64,000 bases of DNA from Cylicocyclus nassatus (lineage: Eukaryota; Nematoda; Chromadorea; Rhabditida; Strongylidae): the NCBI GenBank assembly GCA_958299035.1, contig CATQJL010000305.1, positions 75,918,792-75,982,791 of the forward strand. Direction: 5' to 3'. The first letter of the stretch is position 1. Every line of letters begins with the position of its first letter. Position numbers and translations under genes: made by a program. Positions 54,653-64,000 of the stretch are shown piece by piece. The notes under the pieces are model-generated. The model saw nothing but the letters and a program-made list of their open reading frames with translations, ran no database searches and had not been told where the DNA came from.

Positions 54653-57287
54653 CATGAGTTAACTATCTCTACCACTCCCACGAATCCAAATGTTATCAAT
54701 TATCTGGCCTGATTATTCCCTCTTTTTGCCAGCATCTTGCAAATTTGCAACAGAGCGAGAACAAATGCTCTTCTCTGCCTTGTGTTTGTATTGTTCACAT
54801 CGTTCCCATTTATGCATTCTAATTCAGACCTCATTATGGGTGACGAAGCCACAACATGTGAAATTTCTCACAGAAAACAAAAGCAAACGAAGCAGTCTGA
54901 ATTGACTAACGAGAGCGGAACTGCGATGAGTTAGTGTTGTTGTAGAACGCTAATGACTAGCAACTATTTGCTTCTTAGAATAACTCTACAGTTATGAGTC
55001 AAAGGACGAGTGAATAAGTTTTACTTATTGACAAAAGGGAGCAAGATTATTTATTGCGCAGAATGTTTCGCTTTGGCCCTAAGACTTCTTATAAATAAAA
55101 TAATGAAATGGATTAGTGTGTGGTTGGAAGAAGTGCTGTAGTCTCGGTAGCACATACATTCGTTTAAACAACAAACCCAGCTTTTTTTAACCAAGCCCGG
55201 GGTTTTATAATCAAAACGATGCACGCAAGATTTACATGCTTACTACATTAACCGATGCAAAGTGCCCATGGAGGTGATTAAAGGAATCATTTTAGATATG
55301 AGAAAGTGTTTCAAAAATGAAATTATTTGCACGCAAGGCAATCGTTATCCTTTAACTCCAGCTGTAGATGGTCACTCGTTAGATCTAAACAGGGAAGGAT
55401 ACTTGGATGCCATAGCCATTCATAATGATTTGTATACCAAAAAATGCGCTTTTGAATGCTGGTTCGTAGACTGTCTTTCATATCTGCGAAACGATAATTT
55501 GAATGGAGTTATGATTTTTTTTCATTCAAAAATTGCGTTCATGGGGAGGGTCAAAATCATCAATAAGAAATTTTCTCTCCTTTCCAAATGCTGAGTATGA
55601 TCCAGATAGTCTAAATAAATATTACTACGTCTAAAATTTTCTTCAGTAGCATCAAACGGTAGGCCAGATCAAATCTGGTGATTTTTACTATCCAAAAGTA
55701 GGCTAAATTTTCAAGATAAAAAGTTCATAACTTTCTTCAAAAGACCGTTTCGCATATTTCGAGCACAGATTCAGAATCTGCATTCGAAGGCGCATTTTTT
55801 TTGTGTACAAATCATTAGGAATGGCCGCGGCATCCAACTATCCTTCCCTTGCCTTTTATGTAATTAAAGAGGCATCATAGTAAATGTCACGCGAAATTGC
55901 TGAACTTCCGGGTGGAGTAACTCAATTACCACCAAATATAATAAATTTGCAAAGAATTTCTTTCAGTGCTCTGGACAAACACAAAGCACTCATCCATCCC
56001 AAGATTGAAATCTTGAGCTTTGGTAAAGCTTAAAAAATTGCTTAACATACAAATGCAAAATAAAATTCATTCTACAACTGCAGATGTGCTCTGCATTAGA
56101 AATATGATATCTTACAGCTAATTATCGCTAATAATCAAAAACTCGCTAGAATCGAATTGCAGCTGGAGAGTGTTATCGCTGCAGAAGATTCAAATCAAAT
56201 TGAGGTTAAAAGTAATGGTGCATCAAAGTTGATAGCTTATTGACAATCTAATTTTCTTAAGATTTTGGACTGTGGGCTAAGAAACAATCATAGTCAACAA
56301 AGAAACCATTCATTGCTGAAAACGCACTCTGCAAGCAGTGCTTGTTAGAAACTGTTTACTGTACAACAGGAATGAGTATGAAATCATCGTGTAAATTTGA
56401 CTGGACTTGAGTCATCCTCATGGCTAGGCGAACCAAGATTCCATTTCGTCCCTGGGCTGACTAAGCCCCCTACTTTTTGGGATGGTGAATTAATTGGTAC
56501 CACAGTAATCTAAAGCAATGACTTGGTGAAAAAGGTGCTAAAATTTTTATCTTTTTCCTTATTAGTGATCTCTAGTAATTTTAGAAACTTCATGAATTTC
56601 GTGGACCCACTAAAGCCGAGTATTGCTGAGCAACACGCTTATTCACCCATTCGACAACCCCGTTACACAACTCTCAGCTTAGGGCTTTTAGAGATTAGCC
56701 GTACGTGCACCCTTGGACACCCTTCATACATACAGTGACAGCCGAAATGTGAACAAAACGACCTTCTGATTCGTCTTTCGTTTTCAAGAAGGAAAATAAG
56801 GTGAAAAATAATCTGAGTGTACAAAGTGATGGAGCTCTTCAGGAGCTACAACTGCAGCAATACACTTTTGAAGAACATGGCTTCTATTACGAAAAAAAAT
56901 TTCTTTTTCCAGAGAAACTCCGAGTAGGCCGCATCACAGTGCCGCGGGCAACAATTTTTTGAATGCGAAAATTTTCTTTCACGTTGTCTTCAAGGGCGAG
57001 AAAAAGCATGTGATCTGAACAAGTGAGCATACTATTCTATAGAGCTCATCAAGGACTATAATCCTGCTACTGTTTCTTCCAAAAAAAAAACTTTCTCTGG
57101 AAAGTGATCCAGTCATAACAAATCGTCTACATTGAATGGATGCTACTCATCATTCGTATTTCTGCTGATGAATTTTTAAAATGAAAATAGCCCTTGGCAG
57201 TGTTTGCACATAACCTCACCTGCATCTTGATACTGGCATTTATAGCTTTGCAAGCTTGTAAGGCCAGCAGTATAACAGTAAGATTAA
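54653..57287. other. Gene-poor stretch with protein-like plus-strand frames
   Basis: A plus frame at 55262-55594 (110 codons; phrase RYPLTPAVDGHSLDLNREGY) and a frame near 56113-56242 (NNQKLARIELQLESVIAAED) look more protein-like than most, as if from one decayed element or gene. No catalytic motif or splice site ties them together. An inverted copy of the 230-480 repeat lies at 56880-57075. Confidence 0.3.
56880..57075 (-). repeat. Dispersed repeat, copy 2 (partner at 230-480)
   Basis: On the minus strand it reads GATGAGCTCTATAGAATAGT, later GAAAATTTTCGCATTC, CCCGCGGCACTGTGATGCGG, collinear with the first copy. Confidence 0.6.
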
Positions 57288-57462
57288 AACCCTTGATTCA
57301 ACAGGCTTGGAGGCTGGAAGGCGGGCTTTTCGGCCTAATTAGGCTACTCACGCAAGCGACGCAGTCTGCGTCTCTCTCGCGCGCATGCTCTCTGGTCATT
57401 ATCTAACTCTGGGTCACAAAGTCCCACCTTCCAGCCGCCAAGCCAGCTGAATCGAAGGGTAA
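57288..57462. mobile_element. GGCTGGAAGGCGGG MITE, copy 9
   Basis: Ends ACCCTTGATTCAACAGG and GCTGAATCGAAGGGTAA. Arms GGCTGGAAGGCGGGC / CCACCTTCCAGCCGCC. The centre is in reverse orientation (GTCTGCGTCTCTCTCGCGCG). Confidence 0.82.
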
Positions 57463-60400
57463 CCCTGGATGCAAGCTCATTCGAAAGAGTGGAACTTCCT
57501 CGACAAGATAATGTCTATTTGAGTAATTTCAGAGAGTCTTATAAATCTCGAGTATGGTTAAGGAGATACAGCTTCAGTAGCAGTTGAGATAAAATTGACT
57601 TAGGCTCTCCTCAACTCCGAAACCACCTAGAACTTCGGAATTTAATTACGAGAAAAATCGTCACTTCGAAACTTCTAGGATAAAGCTGATGACGAAAGGA
57701 GCTCAGCTTAAGCTTAGGACATTTTCAAGCCTACCAATGAAGCGGCCCTTTCGACTCTTATGAGGAAAAATTTGGCTAAATCGAACGAACTAACAGTTAT
57801 TTTCTAAATAATTCAAACTTAGAAAAATTTCGCAGAACTGAGCAGGAGCAAGAACTAGTAAGTATTGGTATTATATGTTTATATGGTATACTGGTAGTAG
57901 TGTTAATGCACTATTTTGTGTTAAAACATAACTAAAAAGATATATGTGCTTTATAAAGCTTCACATAAAATACGCAGTAGGGCGTAAATGATTAAAACAC
58001 ATGCTGGAGCATAAAAAGTTGTAAAATGTGTCGCATCTTATAAGATTACTGTAAAAAGTTCGAATAAACTTCCTTCAAAGTCATTCGTTATTTTCAACAA
58101 AAGCAAGTTGACAAACTCTACATCATTATACTTCCAGGATTCAATCATAGAGATTAGACGATAATTGCAGATAATTGCTTGGCATTCTTATCATTAATGC
58201 TAATCAGGAAATGATGTGCTTCATATGAGCTCAAAGGTCGTTTTGATGATAGTAAACAAAGAGCAGGAACCTTTCAGTCACTAAAGATCCGAAAAAGGCA
58301 AGATAGCATTTATTGCGTTAGATCAGCTTTCAAAACATATGATGTTTGATCTTATACATCACAATTCTATGAATTATTAGACAGCGACATGACATAGGCG
58401 TCATATATGGTGTTGTGCGACAGAAAAAGAAAAGTTGATACTCATTAATATCATCTGAGACATATGTTTCATGCATGTTAAAAGATGATGAGCTTTTGAT
58501 GGATGAGAAGGAAGAAATGTCTATCTCTTATGATGGTGGGAAGCGAGAATATGTTTGCTAAATGCAGTTTTGATCATTGGATTGTTATGATATCATATGT
58601 TGTATGCCGTTTAGCTACGATTCTACATCATATCTATGTTATTTCAGAGCTACAGTATACAACTACGCCTAGGGACCTCATACCTCGTTTAACGTGTTTT
58701 TGTTTGTACTGCTGCGAGATTCGCAGTCCCAATATGACGTTGATAAATACTAGACTTGCTCCAAATTTCGTTGGAAGGGGAAAATGGACATTCGCAGTAA
58801 AATTTAGTCACCAAAAACCTCATCAAGAAAGTAGCTCGAAATATTAGGAGAGAATTCCATTATGCAGTGATGTTTGTAAAGGAAAACTGCAGGATGGAGG
58901 GGGGGGGGAGGAAATGGTTGAGAGATTTAGAATTTGCACATAGAAGGGATCAGACGGTTCGGAATATCACTCAAGTTTGAGTAGTAAAAATCTGATTCAC
59001 TAAAGATTTATCCAAAATTCAGACCACATTTTATTTTTGTAAATTTTGATACTCATGTAATTCCGCTTGCCAAAAATGAATCTCTGAGCACACTTTCTAC
59101 GAATTTCAAAAAGGATGACAGGGGAAAAAGCATATTGTGTTTGAATACTAGCATCAACATAATTAGCAGCTTACGTCACAGACAACTTTTGCTCAGAAAA
59201 ATTCTCTAGGGTTTTGCAAGTAGCCAAACACCGAAAGCAAATACGCCAAGCAAAAACCATTGAGCGACATCATTGTTTTTTTTACGGCTACCGTATCCTT
59301 TGCAAAATTACCGTAATGAACATCAACATAATGTAAGCGTTTTCTATTACATAATCAAAAATTAGAATGGCGCTCTTCGAATACAAATAAGAGATGGAAG
59401 CTGCAGAAAATGGAAATGCTCCTAAATTTATTTTCATAATTTCATTGTGTTTCTCCCATTAGCGTGCAACTAATCCCATAGACATGCAAGTGCACGATAG
59501 CATTACATTGGCGCATGACCACATTATAAACAAAAAATATGCAGAAAAAATCTTTGTTTCTCTCTTTTTTGAACGAGAATGAAGCACGATGCCATCAACA
59601 ACCAAATGCTTCTTTTCTTCGTCGAAAAAGTTGATGATTCACCGCCCCATTGGAGATGGACCATTTATTTGGATAATTGTCTCGTTTTGCTATATATCCA
59701 AAAACATCGTGGAGCAAATGAAGCATGTGATGAAGACAATGGCCTAGAGACTCGAAATGGATAGGGAAGGATGTGGAGGAGGAAGCGGGGAAGTGCTTCT
59801 TTTGGAAGCACTCCCCCTCTAAGCCGGATTATGCATCTTTAGCACTCAGATCTGCCTACTCCACGATTTTTTGAGTTCCTCGAAGTTTCCACACAACCTT
59901 GTTATCTAGTGGAGGCGTGCAGGCAAAACGTTCACAATGTTGCTATGCATGGGATTAGGCTGATGCAAAACTAATGCATGTTCCTAATCCTAATATGGCA
60001 GAAGAGATACAAAAAATGTATGAATTACATAAGTACAAGACAGCAATTGAACAATCGCAAGAGGTTAGGTTAACTTTGGAAAAAATTTGGGAAGTTTGAG
60101 TACCCCAAAAATTAGATTTTCCTCTAAGAAAATCCTGCAAAACCCTTCTCAGCATTTGAAAAATAAGTTTTACAGATCTTCCTTCCCTATTGAGTAGTTC
60201 CGGGGAAGGTCTATAAATACTTTCACTCCTTCTAAGCGCAGACGAAACGGAGCCATTTGGTTATTAACACATTAGGAATTGAAAACATTTCTTCCTATTG
60301 TTATTGGTCAAGGACATACTATACATATTAGACTTCATATTTATATTTGACGTAATTTTTTCGTGGCTGGAAATGGGAAACAAGTCCAGGCCAAAAGTCT

Positions 60401-61790
60401 TCATGTGTCGCTTTTTCGGATTTTTAGGCAAAATCTGACACAATTTTTTCAAGGCTGAAAATTTACTGTTAGACTTTCAAAGATTTGTATAAAAATCTAG
60501 AATAATTTCTGTTGGAAAAGTACACCATTACTTTTACAAGGGCATATCAAATTTTTTCTCTTAAATTTTAGCCATGGAAAAAATACAGCGAGGTACTACG
60601 CATAGCTAGCGCAACAAGTAACAGCTTTTGGAGTTTTTGTTGCATTTTTTAAGCAAAAATCCCATTTTAGGGCTCTTGAAAGTTTTTAGATTCTTCCTAG
60701 CTAACTTTCCATGTTTCAAACTTCCTAAAATAGTTTGAACACTACCTTTTAGGACTTGCTTTGCTCTACGAAATGACTTGTTATGTACATTTTTATGCCC
60801 TCTCTGCGCCAGGATAAGGAACATGCATTAATACTGATTATCCTAATGCATACGGCCTATAGAAATATTTCAGTGAGTCATTCCTTCCCAAAAAGTCTTG
60901 GTCCACTACATTGGGAAGTCTACAATTTAGGCGTTAAGTTGCGTTTAATTGAAACTGGATTACATATTTCAGCTATGTACCGTAGTACTGCTATTACAGT
61001 AATTTAGCTGTAGTCAAAGTTTGTAAATCTGACTAAGCGAGCTTTTCCATCTTTTTCATTTCAAAATGTAGAAACGTTTTTCCCTCAAGGAGACTCAAAG
61101 GACAAAAATGAGTGAAAATTGACAAGCAGCTGAAAATCTATGAAGAATTTATACTGTCAATGCTACACTTGGCAGATATTCAAGCAGGCGTATGTGGACG
61201 AACTTAGGTTTATTTGTGCGGACTCAAAACTCATACAACCATTGGAAATGCGGACACATTCTCAGACTTCAATAAATCAAGCAAAAAGGCACGAAAATCA
61301 CCTAATTATATTTTGCCGAATTTACTGCAGTGCAATAAAACCTCTGAGCTTTTTAGAAGATTATGGTGGATATAAAGTATGCAGCGACGGCTGAAGTGTT
61401 GAAGATTTCAAACCAGCTGCAGGCGTCTTGGGAATTTATAATGAGCTATAACTTTTGTTATTCCGCTTGATCACTACTTCTTGCAATTTATAGACTACAT
61501 TCTATGGTAAACAATGCAGTAAAAAGATATATATTGTTGCGAGACGATATGAACTTTCAAAAAACCTGGAAAAATGTTGTATGTTGTACAGTAAATTAGA
61601 GTATGAAAAGCGAATTGCCAAAAACCTAAGCGAAATTGAGATTTGCTAAGATCTAGTAACCGCGGCAACCTAGAAGGAAATGCTCATTTAGTTCCGCCAT
61701 AGGTCGAACAATGCATTCTTTGTCGAATGAATTTTCGCTTCACAAAGCTGCTGGGCTGAAAAATGGCCAAGGACCATTAATTAGGCTTTT
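57463..61790. other. Gene-poor stretch
   Basis: The longest frame (58503-58847, plus, 114 codons) has no supporting signals. A G run lies near 58898-58908. No RNA gene or paired repeat was recognised. Confidence 0.35.
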
Positions 61791-62796
61791 TTTTCCTTTA
61801 CATTTCGCGGGATTACTGGTGGTAGGGTTCAAAGAGAAGAAAGTGAATGCTATGCAGTCAGAATATAGCTCTGTCCGGAGTAGAGGAAGAATGGTAGTTC
61901 GTTCGAAAATTACCATGGCTTTATGACTTGTAATTTAGGAGGATTTATAAGGCTTTTTTATGTGAATTTTCACAAAAAAAAACAATGCTATAATGCCAGA
62001 CGACGTCTGTATCTGCACCTGGAGCAAAACAGAATTGTATACCTTACCTACTTCCGTCTGACAGTTTACATCCAATTACTCAGCTCACAAAGTATAAGTG
62101 TTTGACACCTATCTTTCAAGGAAAAGGGACCAACATACACCCACCGTTTTAATATGGGTTGGGAACAAAAGCCGCCAATATGGGCCGCCTCCGCGGACTA
62201 ATGGTCCTACAACGACATGCAACAACACTGCAAAAGGACCAGTTGGCCGCAAAAGGCGGCTCAAATTGGCGGCCTTTGTTCCCCTACCCCTCAATATGAA
62301 TTACTGTACCTTAAAAATGCTTTCCATCAACCCGCTCGAATGATACATTTGTGGGAAGATTGAAGAGATATTGCGTTGATATATCGTTAACCATAGGAAA
62401 ATTTTAGCATAGAAATTGGTTGAAAAAAATAGAGGAAAATTGGAAGAGCTTTGCAATCAGATTGAAAATAGACATAAATCTGATCAGGCTTCTTTATAAA
62501 CGAAAAAGTGACTTCTTACAAATATCTGTAAGGTAGTAGGTAAGGTATACAATTCTGTTTTGCTCCAGGTGCAGATACAGACGTCGTCTGGCATTATAGC
62601 ATTGTTTTTTTTTGTGAAAATTCACATAAAAAAGCCTTATAAATCCTCCTAAATTACAAGTCATAAAGCCATGGTAATTTTCGAACGAACTACCATTCTT
62701 CCTCTACTCCGGACAGAGCTATATTCTGACTGCATAGCATTCACTTTCTTCTCTTTGAACCCTACCACCAGTAATCCCGCGAAATGTAAAGGAAAA
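61791..62796. repeat. 262-bp perfect inverted repeat with a 482-bp spacer
   Basis: Left arm 61791-62052 and right arm 62535-62796 are exact reverse complements by direct reading (left begins TTTTCCTTTACATTTCGCGG; right ends CCGCGAAATGTAAAGGAAAA). The frames in the arms are not supported as proteins. Identity this high implies a very recent inversion-duplication, gene conversion between the arms, or a foldback assembly or amplification artefact. Confidence 0.92.
62157..62290. mobile_element. Small GC-rich palindromic element in the spacer
   Basis: GGGTTGGGAACAAAAGCCGCC pairs with GGCGGCCTTTGTTCCCC. It holds CTCCGCGGACTAATGGTCC and AAAGGACCAG, the same phrase as in the element at 40420-40708. 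Confidence 0.7.
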
Positions 62797-64000
62797 TATG
62801 CGTGAAACAAGGAACTATGGCTGCAAAACACTATGTGCTGAAACTATTCAACGTCTATGATATATCATCGTGGAAACTCGAAAAAGAAATCTGTGAAACA
62901 ATTTTATACCGTGAAGATGGCAATCGTTAATCATTACTAGAATAATTCAAATGAGAAGTTTTACGCTTTTGAACTGATGTCAGGTTCGAAGTCTTAGAAG
63001 TCGAAACAAGTATTACGGTTCGGCGAATTAACGTGATCTAAAACGACAAAATAATCTACAAAATTGAAAGCAAAAAAAGTAGGGAATACTCTAGGTTTAT
63101 TTTTGCACTTTCACTTCTGAAGTTTGCTAAAAAATGGTCAAACCGCTCCATACAAAAACTGCCTGCTTACAAATCCTTGCATAACCTGCTTATGAGACGA
63201 CACTTATGGAAAACAACCTTATGAGCCATATGGAGTAGTTGCTAATGAAATGCTGGTTGAGAGTTGAAAAATTTTACAGAAATTTAGTTTTTACGAAATT
63301 TTTTCCAGTGTGTCCTCTAAGTTTACAAAACGATGGTGATGGAAAGTTCCACAAATAGTCGAAAAAATCATGTTATCATTGGAAGTTAGCAAATTCTATT
63401 AATCTACTGTCGAAAATATGTAAATACAGGTAAAAACTTACTGAAATCAGCATTATGGATAAAGGGGTGTGGCTGCATTATTGGCAAGAATTTATTGGAG
63501 CACGGCCAAACAATCGAACGAGAAGAACAGCTCGATATTTGGTGTGTTTTTGGAGAGTATTAGCATGTAAAAAAACCAGTTCCGTAAAATTGGCATGCCA
63601 ATTTTGAAGGTGCTTTATACCGCAATATCTGTTGAATTCTAAGCCCGTAAAGTTTGGGCTTCAGCTGCATATATTGAGGACGAAGCAATCTCTGAAGTTT
63701 TTGGGCTCTTCAAAGATGCAAATTAGCTTTGTAAACAAGATTTCTTCGTTTTTCGGGGTGGAGGGGAGGGGGAGGGGAAGGGGGAAGCTGCGGCTACGCT
63801 AGCGAAAATAATCCTTACTAGCTTTAGGCCCGTTTATTTGGGAAAAATTTTGTCGCGGTACCCCCACCCCCCCTTCCCTCCCCCCCCCCCCGCCCGAAGA
63901 AAATTGGAGCGTTACTAAAGTGAAGAGGTGATAAAAGCGGCAGAATGCACCAAGAATAAAAATTATTTCTGGAAACTAATATTAGAAAAATTGAAAAGCT
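62797..64000. other. Right end of the window, no gene recognised
   Basis: A minus-strand frame ending in a TTTCAGTAAGT donor near 63440 (PHPFIHNADF) could be an exon but has no partner. Purine tract at 63757-63792 (GGGGAGGGGGAGGGGAAGGG) and pyrimidine tract at 63858-63895 (C-rich) are roughly inverted versions of each other. Confidence 0.35.

Noticed and set aside
61711..62105. Protein frames in the 262-bp inverted repeat
   Set aside because: Open for only 60-70 codons, no splice sites or family; the interest lies in the DNA structure.
1..64000. Prokaryotic features such as CRISPR arrays, operons with ribosome binding sites or origins
   Set aside because: The window is clearly eukaryotic (spliced genes, nematode repeats); the tandem repeats seen are not evenly spaced direct repeats with unique spacers.

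Overview
The window looks like nuclear DNA of a nematode, most likely a rhabditomorph (clade V) worm. The evidence is: compact multi-exon genes with 47-64 nt introns mixed with kilobase ones; TTTCAG-type acceptors and GTAAGT/GTGAGT donors; a chemoreceptor gene of the nematode-specific Sra/Sre superfamily; a perfect copy of the nematode SL1 spliced leader; a decayed RTE-type retroposon of the kind common in strongylids; and many long G or C homopolymer tracts. The DNA is AT-rich and mostly repeats. Species cannot be named from sequence alone.

Layout. 1-6.5 kb: dispersed repeats, a small MITE family, and a broken RTE-like reverse transcriptase (about 4.64-5.82 kb). 6.6-7.7 kb: a small gene on the minus strand with a signal peptide, four exons. 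8.2-11.9 kb: a 3.7-kb foldback with 0.8-kb arms, holding other small palindromic elements. 11.9-15.3 kb: a second copy of the 4-kb repeat, microsatellite and hairpin DNA. 15.3-17.0 kb: a nearly intact Penelope-like reverse transcriptase (minus strand), broken by one frameshift. 17.2-18.2 kb: a TTAACCC-rich inverted-repeat element. 18.3-21.1 kb: a seven-transmembrane chemoreceptor gene (minus) whose last exon is tandemly duplicated and whose intron carries a 700-bp foldback. 21-27 kb: palindrome clusters and tRNA-like fragments. 27.5-34.5 kb: a complete class A neuropeptide-type GPCR gene (minus), eight exons, 343 codons, all splice phases consistent. 34.5-64 kb: gene-poor DNA with two or three small minus-strand genes (44.8-45.2, 47.2-47.5, perhaps 46.2-46.5 kb), an SL1 leader fused to an ATG (43.8 kb), nine copies of one about 180-bp TA-flanked MITE (39.5-57.5 kb), and a 262-bp perfect inverted repeat (61.8-62.8 kb).

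Functional picture. The two receptor genes lie on the same strand and would both act at the plasma membrane of neurons or sensory cells (a chemosensory receptor and a neuropeptide or amine receptor). No operon is evident. Everything else recognisable is mobile-element material: retroposons (RTE, Penelope-like, a probable trans-spliced mRNA retrocopy) and many short non-autonomous inverted-repeat elements. Exon boundaries were derived by hand from frame, phase and splice consensus and have not been tested against RNA or databases.
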